A stretch of 64,000 nt of DNA from Castellaniella daejeonensis (GTDB taxonomy: Bacteria > Pseudomonadota > Gammaproteobacteria > Burkholderiales > Burkholderiaceae_B), in the NCBI RefSeq assembly GCF_039523555.1, contig NZ_BAAAFN010000015.1:620001-684000 (forward strand). Reading direction: 5' to 3'. The position numbers were made by a program, and so were the translations under genes. The notes under the pieces were generated by a model. It saw nothing but the letters and a program-made list of their open reading frames with translations, was not told where the DNA came from and searched no databases. This document shows positions 1 through 7,661 of the stretch, one piece after another (the first letter of the stretch is position 1; the number at the start of each line of letters is the position of its first letter).

Positions 1-395
1 CCGCCGCCGTCGGTGGCGATGCTGATCATCAGGTCGTCGAGCCGGGCGTCGGAAATGAAACGGAACTGCCGCATCAGCGCAGCCGAGGCATCGTCGTGCA
101 GATCCACGCTTTGCACCAGCAGCGTCCAGTTCGGCTGCGTGGCGGGCGGCAGCCGGCGGAACGGGCCGTGCTTCAGGGACCAGCCCCGCTCGCCATGGGT
201 GATCAGGCGGGATTCGACTTCCTCGCGGCGGGCCAGCGTCTGCACGTCGCGGATCGTGACGGGCGGCTGAAAGCCGGGAATCGCCTGGCGCACCAGCAGG
301 GGTTTCTTCTGCCAGTAGTCGCGCATGAATTCCCTGGGGGTCAGCCCGCCCAGCAGGGGCGTGGGCCGGTCGAGGTCGGGGATCGGAGTGTGCAT
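1..395 (-). CDS. roxA: Ribosomal protein L16 arginine hydroxylase (JmjC/cupin), 3' part outside window
   Basis: Translating the minus strand from the ATG at 395 gives about 131 residues with no stop before the window edge. The N-terminal part resembles the YcfD/RoxA family. Recognisable pieces are the REFMRDYWQKKPLLVRQ opening, an EVESRLITH motif, a WSLKHGPF segment, WTLLVQSVD and RLDDLMIS followed by a Gly-rich turn. The metal-binding HxD...H of the JmjC barrel would lie just beyond the edge. The family is a 2-oxoglutarate/Fe(II) oxygenase that hydroxylates an arginine of ribosomal protein L16. It lies 75 bp downstream of mutS on the same strand and could be co-transcribed with it. Confidence 0.85.
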   Translation of the reverse strand, partial: MHTPIPDLDRPTPLLGGLTPREFMRDYWQKKPLLVRQAIPGFQPPVTIRDVQTLARREEVESRLITHGERGWSLKHGPFRRLPPATQPNWTLLVQSVDLHDDASAALMRQFRFISDARLDDLMISIATDGG

Positions 396-470
396 GACGT
401 GTGTCCTGTGGTGTGGGCCGGCGCCTGCGCGCAGCGGGGTGGTCCGGCCCGAGGCCCGGGCCGCCCCAGG

Positions 471-3068
471 TCAGAGAAAGTCGCGGCGCAGCTGGTAGAT
501 CAGTTCCAGCGCTTCGCGCGGGCTGAGGCTGTCGGGATCCAGCGCCTGCAGGGCGGCGCGCAGGGGCGCATCCGGGTCGCCGCCGGATTCTTCCTCGGCC
601 TGCTGCACGAACAGCGCCAGCTGGGATTCCGACCGGTTGCGGGCTTCCAGTTCGGCCAGTTCCTTGCGCGCATGGCGGATCACCACCGGCGGAATGCCTG
701 CGCGCTGGGCCACATGCAGGCCGTAGCTCTGGCTGGCCGGGCCGGGCCGGACTTCGTGCAGGAAGACCACGCCATCGGGGGCGTCGGCCGCCGCCAGGTG
801 GACGTTGACCACGCCATGGGTCTTTTCCGGCAGTCGGGTCATCTCGAAATAGTGCGTGGCGAACAGCGTCATGGCGCGGTTGTGCGTCAACAGCCGGTGG
901 GCGATCGCCCAGGCCAGCGCCAGGCCGTCGTAGGTGGACGTGCCTCGGCCGATCTCGTCCATCAGGACCAGGCTGCGCGGCGTGGCCGCGCCCAGGATCA
1001 CCCCGGCCTCCATCATTTCCATCATGAAGGTCGAGCGCCCGCCCGCCAGATCGTCGGCGGCGCCGATGCGCGTGAAGATGCGGTCGAGCGGGCCGATGCG
1101 CGCCCGCGAGGCGGGCACGTAGCTGCCGGCCCGCGCCAGCAGCGCGATCAGCGCCACCTGGCGCATGTAGGTCGACTTGCCACCCATGTTCGGCCCCGTG
1201 ATCAGCAGCATGCGGCGTTCTTCGTCCATGCGGCAGTCGTTCGGGGTGAAGGACTCGATGCTGTGTTCCACCACCGGGTGGCGGCCGGCCTCGATGTCCA
1301 GGCAGATGTCGTCGGTCAGCTCCGGTGCGACCCAGCCGTGGGCGCGCGCATGGTGGGCCAGTCCGGCCAGCGCATCGATGCGCGCCAGGGCTGCGGCGCT
1401 GCGCGCCAGGGCTGCGGCGTGCTCGGCGGCCTGAGCCAGGATCTGCTCGTACAGCAGCTTTTCGCGGGCCAGGCCGCGGTCCCGGGCCGAAAGAACCTTG
1501 TCTTCCCAGGCTTTCAGCTCGGGCGTGATGTAGCGTTCCACGTTCTTCAGCGTCTGGCGGCGGCGGTAGTCGTCGGGCACCTTGTCGGTCTGGCCGCGCG
1601 TGACCTCGATGAAGAAGCCGTGGACGCGGTTGTATTCCACGCGCAGGTTGGCGATGCCGGTGCGTTCCCGTTCGCGGGCCTCGACTTCCAGCAGGAAGGC
1701 GCCGTTGTCGCCCGCCAGCTGGCGCAGTTCGTCCAGTTCGGCGTCGTAGCCGGGTGCGATCACGCCGCCGTCGCGCACCATCGGGGCGGGCTCGGCGGCA
1801 ATGCCACGGGCCAGCAACGCATGCAGCGCCGGATCCACCGGTACGTCTTTCAGGCAATCGGCCAGCAGCCCCCGGGCATCGAAAGCGGATGCGGTGGCCT
1901 GCGCCAGCGTGTCCAGGCCGGCCAGCGCTTCGCGCAGGCTGGCCAGCTCGCGCGGGCGGATTGTGCCCAGCGCCAGGCGGGTCGCCATGCGTTCCAGGTC
2001 AGGCAGCGGCCGCAATGCGTCCCGCAAGGCGCGCAGCGCGCCGTCGGCGTCCGGCGCCTGCAGGAACTGCGTGATCGCATCCTGGCGGGCGCGGGCCTGC
2101 GGATTGTCGCGCAGCGGCGCCTGCAGCCAGCGGCGCAGCTGGCGGCTGCCCATGGGCGTGCGGGCATGATCCAGCGTGCTGAACAGCGTCGGCCCGTCGC
2201 CGCCATTGAGCGTATCGGTGATTTCCAGGTTGCGCCGGGTGGCCGGATCCAGAACCACGTAGTCGCCGCCGGCATCCACCGACAGGCTGTGCACATGGTT
2301 CAGTGCCTGGGCTTGCGTGGAGCCGACGTAGCGCAACAATGCCCCAGCCGCGCGCATCGCCAGCGGCAGGTGATCCAGGCCGAAGGCCCCCACGTCGTTC
2401 ACGCCGAAATGGCGCAGCAGCGTGTCGCGCGCGCCATCGGCCTCGAAGTGCCAGTCCGGCACCCGGCTGATCGCCGTTTCCAGGCCCGTGGCCTCGAGCG
2501 CCCGGGTGTCCGCCTGCTCCGCGCAGACCAGTTCGGCGGGCGCGATGCGGCCCAGTTCCGCATCCAGCAGCTCCGCCGTCGATTCGCAGGCCTTGAAGTC
2601 GCCGTTGGCCAGGTTCATCCAGGCCAGCCCCACGGTCTCGCGCCCGTGGCCGCGTCCCATGATCCAGGCCGCGATCCGGCGGTCGTCGTTGGCCGGCAGC
2701 AGCGCGTCGTCGGTCAGCGTGCCGGGCGTGACCACGCGCACGATCCTGCGTTCGACCGGCCCCTTGCTGGCGCCCGGATCGCCGATCTGCTCGCAGATGG
2801 CGATGGATTCACCCAGCGCCACCAACCGCGCCAGGTAGCTTTCCATGGCATGGTGCGGCACGCCCGCCATCGGGATCGGCGCCCCGTTGGATGTGCCGCG
2901 CTTGGTCAGCGTCAGGTTCAGCAGGCGTGCTCCCCGCTCTGCATCGTCGTAGAACATCTCGTAGAAGTCGCCCATGCGATAGAACAGCAGATGCGACCCG
3001 GCCTGGGCCTTCAGCTGAAGGTACTGCTGCATCATCGGCGTGTGACCGGAAAGATCGGAGGTGGACAT
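471..3068 (-). CDS. mutS: DNA mismatch repair ATPase MutS
   Basis: Mismatch-recognition protein of methyl-directed repair, which binds mispairs as a dimer and recruits MutL. At 865 residues it is close to the 853 of E. coli. The N-terminal mismatch-binding domain carries HTPMMQQYLQLKAQ and FYRMGDFYEMFYDDA, which includes the Phe-x-Glu that contacts the mismatch. The Walker A GPNMGGKST lies near residue 620 and the Walker B / ABC segment LMDEIGRGTSTYDG near 700. The C-terminal tail ends in a dimerisation-like helix. I chose ATG 3068 because it places HTPMMQQ as in E. coli. An in-frame TTG at 3119 would add 17 unconserved residues. Neither start has a clear Shine-Dalgarno. Confidence 0.97.
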   Translation of the reverse strand: MSTSDLSGHTPMMQQYLQLKAQAGSHLLFYRMGDFYEMFYDDAERGARLLNLTLTKRGTSNGAPIPMAGVPHHAMESYLARLVALGESIAICEQIGDPGASKGPVERRIVRVVTPGTLTDDALLPANDDRRIAAWIMGRGHGRETVGLAWMNLANGDFKACESTAELLDAELGRIAPAELVCAEQADTRALEATGLETAISRVPDWHFEADGARDTLLRHFGVNDVGAFGLDHLPLAMRAAGALLRYVGSTQAQALNHVHSLSVDAGGDYVVLDPATRRNLEITDTLNGGDGPTLFSTLDHARTPMGSRQLRRWLQAPLRDNPQARARQDAITQFLQAPDADGALRALRDALRPLPDLERMATRLALGTIRPRELASLREALAGLDTLAQATASAFDARGLLADCLKDVPVDPALHALLARGIAAEPAPMVRDGGVIAPGYDAELDELRQLAGDNGAFLLEVEARERERTGIANLRVEYNRVHGFFIEVTRGQTDKVPDDYRRRQTLKNVERYITPELKAWEDKVLSARDRGLAREKLLYEQILAQAAEHAAALARSAAALARIDALAGLAHHARAHGWVAPELTDDICLDIEAGRHPVVEHSIESFTPNDCRMDEERRMLLITGPNMGGKSTYMRQVALIALLARAGSYVPASRARIGPLDRIFTRIGAADDLAGGRSTFMMEMMEAGVILGAATPRSLVLMDEIGRGTSTYDGLALAWAIAHRLLTHNRAMTLFATHYFEMTRLPEKTHGVVNVHLAAADAPDGVVFLHEVRPGPASQSYGLHVAQRAGIPPVVIRHARKELAELEARNRSESQLALFVQQAEEESGGDPDAPLRAALQALDPDSLSPREALELIYQLRRDFL

Positions 3069-3195
3069 GGCTGTGGTGCTGGCGGGGGGTGAAACGGGGA
3101 GGTACGTATTATCGGTCAATGAGGCGGGTAGTGTCTGTCGGACGGTGCCGACAGGAGGCTGTTACTACGCTTGTTCCTGTGTTACATAAAGATTC

Positions 3196-3636
3196 ATGGA
3201 TGACATCGCGGTCTCCGATCTGAAAACGATCCTGCATTCCAAGCGGGCGAATATCTATTACCTGGAACATTGCCGAGTGCTGGCCAATGGTGGTCGCGTC
3301 GAATACGTGACCGATGCAGGCAAGCGGTCACTGTACTGGAATATCCCGATCGCCAATACCACCAGCATTCTGCTGGGAACAGGTACTTCCATTACACAGG
3401 CGGCAATGCGGGCGTTGGCCAAGGCCGGCGTACTGGTGGGGTTTTGCGGTGGGGGTGGAACACCTCTGTTTTCCGCCATGCGAGGCGATGATGAACAGCA
3501 GTTTCGCCGCAACTGCATCGAAGCCCTGACGCGCAGTGAGTCGCTGGATTTCATGATCGATACGGTCAAGGAAATCGCCATGGCGGCTTCCGGCTCAGGG
3601 GTCATTCCGCCTTCGGATCAAGAAGGTGGTGCATGA
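3196..3636 (+). pseudogene. cas1: Internally deleted type I-F Cas1 remnant (146 aa, in frame)
   Basis: Residues 1 to about 94 match the N-terminal beta domain of type I-F Cas1. Diagnostic pieces are SDLKTILHSKRANIYYL, GGRVEYVTD, YWNIPIANTTS, LLGTGTSITQAAMR and VLVGFCGGGGTPLFSA. The sequence then passes without frameshift into a helix-rich stretch (FRRNCIEAL, LDFMIDTVKEIA) that looks like the C-terminus of the same family. Cas1f is normally about 325 residues, so roughly 180 internal codons are missing, including the region holding the catalytic Glu, His and Asp. Spacer integration is therefore not expected. The reading frame, start and stop are intact, and the stop overlaps the next ATG (ATGA), as at the native cas1/cas2-3 junction. 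It could still be translated; loss of function is inferred from the missing catalytic core. Confidence 0.85.
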
Positions 3637-3950
3637 ATGTCCTGCTGGTTTCCCAGTGCAGCAAGCGTGCCCTGACGGAAACGCGGCGGATCCTGGATCA
3701 GTTCGCCGAACGGCGCGGGGATAGGACATGGCAGACCGCAATTACCCGGGCCGGGCTCGAGGAGGCCGTCCACGCTATTCCAGATAGCGTCGAAGAGCAG
3801 CCCGATTTGCCTTATGTGCAATTGCGCAGCGCTAGCACCGGGCAGCGGTTTTGCCTGTTCCTGGCTCTGGGAGACCCGCAGCCAGAGGCGGTATCCGGGG
3901 TATTCAATACCTACGGTTTGAGCAGTACGGCGACACTTCCCTGGTTCTGA
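3633..3950 (+). pseudogene. Chimeric remnant: N-terminus of Cas2-3 fused in frame to C-terminus of Cas6f (Csy4)
   Basis: This 105-residue ORF joins two genes. Residues 1 to about 42 (MNVLLVSQC, ETRRILDQFAERRGDRTWQT, AITRAG) are the start of the I-F Cas2-3 fusion protein. Residues from about 43 on (EEAVHAIPDSV, DLPYVQLRSASTGQRF, YGLSSTATLPWF) match the end of the crRNA endoribonuclease Cas6f. Compare P. aeruginosa Csy4, which has IPDTV, LRSQSTGQ and a terminal PWF. A single deletion between the two genes would have removed nearly all of cas2-3, csy1, csy2, csy3 and the Cas6f N-terminal half with its catalytic His. The junction at Ala-Gly-Leu could reflect short homology. The start overlaps the cas1 remnant stop. 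The product lacks nuclease and helicase domains. Confidence 0.85.
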
Positions 3951-4080
3951 CCCTTTTCTACGAGGCCCTTGTGGGCCCCTTATGAATCAATGGGTTATTG
4001 ACTGATCAAGAATTTGGGCAGTGTGGGCATGTTGGTTGAAGATCTTTAAAAAATCAGTAAGTTGAGTGTTTGTTTGTCTA
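3951..4080 (+). promoter_or_regulatory. CRISPR leader-like AT-rich region
   Basis: These 130 bases between the cas6f stop and the first repeat are clearly more AT-rich than the flanking genes. They open with a CCCTTTT run as is usual directly after csy4 in I-F loci. A short hairpin, GGCCC-TTGT-GGGCC (3964-3977), lies near the start. No -10/-35 pair stands out. The position between the cas genes and the non-degenerate end of the array is that of an I-F leader. Confidence 0.65.
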
Positions 4081-4229
4081 GTTCGCTGCCGCGTAGGCAG
4101 CTGAGAAAAGCAGTAGGGTGCGGGCGTCGATCATGCGGCCGTTCGCTGCCGCGTAGGCAGCTGAGAAATACGCACGTTGGGATGCCGACCCACTGAAGCA
4201 CGTTCGCTGCCGCGCAGGCAGTTGAGAAA
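4081..4229 (+). CRISPR. Short type I-F CRISPR array: 3 repeats, 2 spacers
   Basis: The 28-bp repeats lie at 4081-4108, 4141-4168 and 4202-4229, separated by a 32-nt spacer (4109-4140) and a 33-nt spacer (4169-4201). The repeat begins GTTCGCTGCC and ends GCTGAGAAA. It contains the Cas6f stem CTGCC-GCGTA-GGCAG typical of the I-F class. Repeats 1 and 2 are identical. The third differs at two positions (loop T to C, and CTGAG to TTGAG), as expected of the leader-distal repeat. The stem is kept in all three. Orientation fits the cas remnants and leader on the left. I could not assign targets to the spacers. Confidence 0.95.
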
Positions 4230-4365
4230 ATCGAAACGGGCGGCAATCCCTTCGCTCATGCAACAGAGAAACATCCCGTCGCCGCGCCGTGACGAATCCC
4301 CGAGGATGGATCACAATGCGCGGTTCATATCGTCTATTTCACAAACGCTTGCAAGGATCTCCGCC

Positions 4366-6402
4366 ATGCCCGAGCCACACGCATCGCTGAAAGAACTCAC
4401 TCTGCGGGGTGCGGTTCTGGGCGCCCTGATCACCCTGATATTCACCGCTTCCAATGTCTACCTGGGCCTGAAGGTGGGCCTGACCTTCGCCTCCTCGATC
4501 CCGGCGGCGGTGATTTCCATGGCGGTGCTGCGGGCCTTCCGCGATTCCAACATACTGGAAAACAATATCGTCCAGACGCAGGCGTCCGCGGCGGGCACCT
4601 TGTCCGCCGTGATCTTCGTGCTGCCGGCGCTGCTGATGATGGGGTACTGGACAGGCTTTCCCCTGTTGCAGACCGCCATGATCTGCGCCTGCGGCGGGAT
4701 CCTGGGCGTGGTGTTCACCGTGCCGCTGCGGCGCGCGCTGGTGGTCAACAGCGATCTGCCGTATCCGGAAGGCGTGGCAGCGGCCGAGATCCTCAAGGTC
4801 GGGCAGCATCCTGGCGACGGCACGGGGGCCCGGCAGGCCGGTGGATTGCGTGACATCGTGGCCGGCGGTGTGCTGGCGGGCGGTTTCAGCTTGCTGACCG
4901 GCGGCCTGCGCGTGGCCGGCGACAGCGTGGGTTACTGGTTCAGCGTCGGGCGCGCTGTATTCCAGCTGCCCCTGGGTTTGTCCTTCGCACTGGTCGGCGC
5001 GGGGTATCTGGTCGGCATCGTCGGCGGCGTGGCGATGCTGCTGGGCGTGGTGCTGTCCTGGGGGGTCGCCGTCCCCTGGCTGACCTCGCTCGCACCCATG
5101 CCCGATGGTGCCAGCCTGGCGGATTTTGCCACCGGCATCTGGGTCTCCAAGGTGCGGCTGATCGGTGCCGGCATGATTGCCGTGGCCGCCGTCTGGACGT
5201 TGCTGACGCTGATCAAGCCCATGGTCGAGGGCATGCGGATTTCGCTGGCGGTGTTCAAGCGCGGGCGAAGCGGTGCGGGGATGGAGCGCACCGACGCCGA
5301 CCTGCCGCCCGGGGTGCTGCTGAAGCTGACCCTGCTCATGATCCTGCTGCTGGGCGCGACTTTCCAGTCCTTCGTGGCCGACTCCGGCCTGCCTGTGCTG
5401 GCCGCCTGGACCCTGGTGGTGGCCGGCGTCGTGCTGGCCTTCGTGTTCGGCTTCCTGGTGGCTGCCGCCTGCGGCTACATGGCAGGCCTGGTGGGTTCGT
5501 CGGCCAGCCCGATCTCCGGCATCGCCGTGATCGCCATCCTGGCCTCGTCCATGATCTTCATCGGCATCGGCCAGGCGCAGGATCTGCTGGGCAAGCCTGA
5601 ATCCGTGCGCTTCATGACGGCACTGGCGTTGTTCTGCACCTCGGTCGTCGTGGCCGTGGCGGCGATTTCCAATGACAATCTGCAGGACCTGAAAACGGGC
5701 TGGCTGGTGCATGCGACTCCGTGGCGGCAGCAGACGGCGCTGATCATCGGTTGCGTGATCGGCGCAGTCACGATTCCGCCGGTGCTGGAACTGCTCTACG
5801 AGGCCTATGGCTTCATCGGCAGCCTGCCGCGTCAGGGCATGGATCCTGCGCAGGCGCTGGCCGCGCCGCAGGCATCGCTCATGATCACCATCGCGCAGGG
5901 CCTGTTCAGCCATACGCTCGACTGGACATACATCCGCATCGGCGTGCTGGTGGGTGCGGCCCTGATCGTGCTCGACGCAGCCCTCGGCAGGTTCACCCGG
6001 TTTCGCGTGCCGCCGCTGGCCGTGGCCATGGGCGTCTACTTGCCGCCCACGGTGGCTACGGCACTGTTCGTGGGCGCCCTGATCTCATGGTTCGTCCGGC
6101 GCCGCGTCGATACCCGGGCGGTGCCCGACGGCGTGGAGCGCGAGCGGCTCGTCCAGGCAAGCGAGCGCACGGGCACGCTGTTCGCTTCGGGGCTGATCGT
6201 GGGCGAGAGCCTGGTGGGTGTGGTGCTGGCCATCCTGATCGTGGGATCCATGGCCTCCGGCGGCGGGGATGCCCCCCTGGCCGTGGCGGGCCCCGGGTTC
6301 GCGCCGGCCGCCACAGTCATCGGGCTGCTGGCCTTTGCCTTCATGTGCGTCGTGTTCGCACGGCGCGTGCTTGCGGCGGCACGGACGGCCGGAAAAGGCT
6401 GA
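4366..6402 (+). CDS. OPT-family oligopeptide/metal-complex transporter
   Basis: Inner-membrane protein of 678 residues with about 14-16 hydrophobic segments. The N-terminal block LTLRGAVLGALITL...ASNVYLGLKVGLTFASSIPAAV and the following NNIVQTQASAAG and DLPYPEGVAAAEILK motifs are typical of the oligopeptide transporter (OPT/YSL) superfamily. A second conserved stretch is GSSASPISGIAV in the middle, with NDNLQDLKTGWLVHATPWRQQ after it. The family moves peptides or metal chelates; the substrate cannot be read from sequence. I placed the start at ATG 4366, preceded by AAGGA at a normal distance. The open frame continues upstream into the CRISPR array and is not coding there. Confidence 0.85.
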   Translation: MPEPHASLKELTLRGAVLGALITLIFTASNVYLGLKVGLTFASSIPAAVISMAVLRAFRDSNILENNIVQTQASAAGTLSAVIFVLPALLMMGYWTGFPLLQTAMICACGGILGVVFTVPLRRALVVNSDLPYPEGVAAAEILKVGQHPGDGTGARQAGGLRDIVAGGVLAGGFSLLTGGLRVAGDSVGYWFSVGRAVFQLPLGLSFALVGAGYLVGIVGGVAMLLGVVLSWGVAVPWLTSLAPMPDGASLADFATGIWVSKVRLIGAGMIAVAAVWTLLTLIKPMVEGMRISLAVFKRGRSGAGMERTDADLPPGVLLKLTLLMILLLGATFQSFVADSGLPVLAAWTLVVAGVVLAFVFGFLVAAACGYMAGLVGSSASPISGIAVIAILASSMIFIGIGQAQDLLGKPESVRFMTALALFCTSVVVAVAAISNDNLQDLKTGWLVHATPWRQQTALIIGCVIGAVTIPPVLELLYEAYGFIGSLPRQGMDPAQALAAPQASLMITIAQGLFSHTLDWTYIRIGVLVGAALIVLDAALGRFTRFRVPPLAVAMGVYLPPTVATALFVGALISWFVRRRVDTRAVPDGVERERLVQASERTGTLFASGLIVGESLVGVVLAILIVGSMASGGGDAPLAVAGPGFAPAATVIGLLAFAFMCVVFARRVLAAARTAGKG

Positions 6403-6480
6403 TGCGATCGGGCTGGTCCTGAGCCCGGGCGCCGCCCCGGACCTTGTACCATTACGCCAACGCAAAATACGGAGATTCAC

Positions 6481-7509
6481 ATGCAGATCGGCATGGTAGG
6501 TTTGGGGCGCATGGGCGCCGGGATGGCGCGCCGGCTGATGGGCAGGAACATCGGCTGCGTCGCCTACGATCCCCAGGCGGATGCCGTGGCCCGGCTGGCC
6601 GCGGATGGCGCCGTCGGGGCGGATTCCCTGGCCGACCTGGTCGACCGGCTTCCGCGCCCCAGGACCGTCTGGCTGATGGTGCCGGCGGGCCTGGTCGATG
6701 GCTTGCTGGACCAGATCGTGCCGTTGCTCGACGCGGACGATATCGTCATCGATGGCGGCAATTCCTGCTATCACGACGATATCCGGCGGGCGGATGCGCT
6801 GGCGGAACGGGGCATCCATTACCTGGATGTCGGCACTAGCGGGGGCGTGCACGGCCAGGCCAGGGGCTATTGCCTGATGATCGGTGGTGACGCCGCCGCG
6901 GTTGCGCGGCTGGACCCGGTCTTTGCGGCGCTGGCGCCGGGGCTTGATGCCGCTTCGCGCACGCCGGGCCGGCGGGCCGGCGGCACGGCGGAACAGGGCT
7001 ACTTGCACTGCGGGCCGGCCGGGGCGGGACATTTCGTGAAGATGGTGCACAACGGCATCGAATACGGAATCATGCAGGCCTATGCCGAAGGCTTCAACCT
7101 GCTGCGTCATGCGAATGTGGGCAAGCGCGATCATGCGGCCGATGCCGAGACGGCACCGATGCGCGACCCGCGGCACTACCAGTACGACATGGACCTGCCT
7201 GAGATTGCCGAGCTCTGGCGACGGGGCAGCGTGATCGGGTCGTGGCTGCTGGACCTGACGGCGCAGGCGTTTCAGGCCGATCCGGGGCTGGACGGTTTCA
7301 CGGGCCGGGTGTCCGATTCCGGCGAGGGACGCTGGACGCTGCATGCCGCTGTCGACGAAGGTGTGCCGGTGCCGGTGCTCGGCGCGGCGCTGTTCGAGCG
7401 GTTCCAGTCGCGCGGCAACGCGGAATTCGCCAATAAGGTCCTGTCGGCGATGCGCAAGGGCTTTGGCGGGCACCAGGAACCCGGAGCGGAAACCAACCAC
7501 CCATCGTAA
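6481..7509 (+). CDS. gnd: 6-phosphogluconate dehydrogenase (decarboxylating), short GndA/YqeC-type
   Basis: 342-residue enzyme that oxidises 6-phosphogluconate to ribulose 5-phosphate and CO2. The N-terminal Rossmann motif GMVGLGRMGAGMARRL binds the cofactor. VIDGGNSCYHDD, the substrate loop DVGTSGGVHGQARGY (family GTSGGV) and the catalytic-lysine motif GPAGAGHFVKMVHNGIEYG follow. The length fits the short bacterial class, often NAD-preferring, rather than the 470-residue NADP form. An AAATACGGAGA-type ribosome site lies just before ATG 6481. It shares its substrate with Edd at 56.4 kb. Confidence 0.9.
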   Translation: MQIGMVGLGRMGAGMARRLMGRNIGCVAYDPQADAVARLAADGAVGADSLADLVDRLPRPRTVWLMVPAGLVDGLLDQIVPLLDADDIVIDGGNSCYHDDIRRADALAERGIHYLDVGTSGGVHGQARGYCLMIGGDAAAVARLDPVFAALAPGLDAASRTPGRRAGGTAEQGYLHCGPAGAGHFVKMVHNGIEYGIMQAYAEGFNLLRHANVGKRDHAADAETAPMRDPRHYQYDMDLPEIAELWRRGSVIGSWLLDLTAQAFQADPGLDGFTGRVSDSGEGRWTLHAAVDEGVPVPVLGAALFERFQSRGNAEFANKVLSAMRKGFGGHQEPGAETNHPS

Positions 7510-7548
7510 GCCTTTGTCCCGCCATCGGAATCGGGAAAAGCCCAGGGT

Positions 7549-7583
7549 TTGTCCATGGGTTTGTCCACAGATGAGGTGGATAA
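7549..7583 (+). repeat. 35-bp dispersed repeat, copy 1
   Basis: Begins TTGTCCATGG, then TTGTCCAC - 7 nt - GTGGATAA, an 8-bp inverted repeat with one G-T position. Two further copies lie at 7678-7712 and 9079-9113 in the same orientation. Only the 7-nt loop and a few single bases differ. TTGTCCACA is one base from the DnaA box TTATCCACA, and the opposite arm reads TTATCCAC on the other strand. It lies 39 bp after the gnd stop, between gnd and the convergent chemoreceptor gene. Confidence 0.8.
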
Positions 7584-7661
7584 TTCTGCGCGGCCGGCGC
7601 GTGTCATGCGCCGGTCATTTTTCCGCCTGCTGCGGCATCCCATTGATTTGAAAGCAGGAAA

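Noticed and set aside
96..3092. Long plus-strand frame (998 codons) opposite mutS
   Set aside because: It is an antisense shadow created by GC-rich codon bias. It has no family motifs, is Arg/Gly/Gln-rich and fully overlaps a clear MutS.
3951..3980. Hairpin GGCCC-TTGT-GGGCC as a terminator of the cas remnants
   Set aside because: Only a 5-bp stem and no T-run; more likely part of the leader.
4177..4365. Upstream extension of the OPT transporter frame into the CRISPR array
   Set aside because: The extension crosses a repeat and spacer, has no conserved residues, and a better start with AAGGA lies at 4366.
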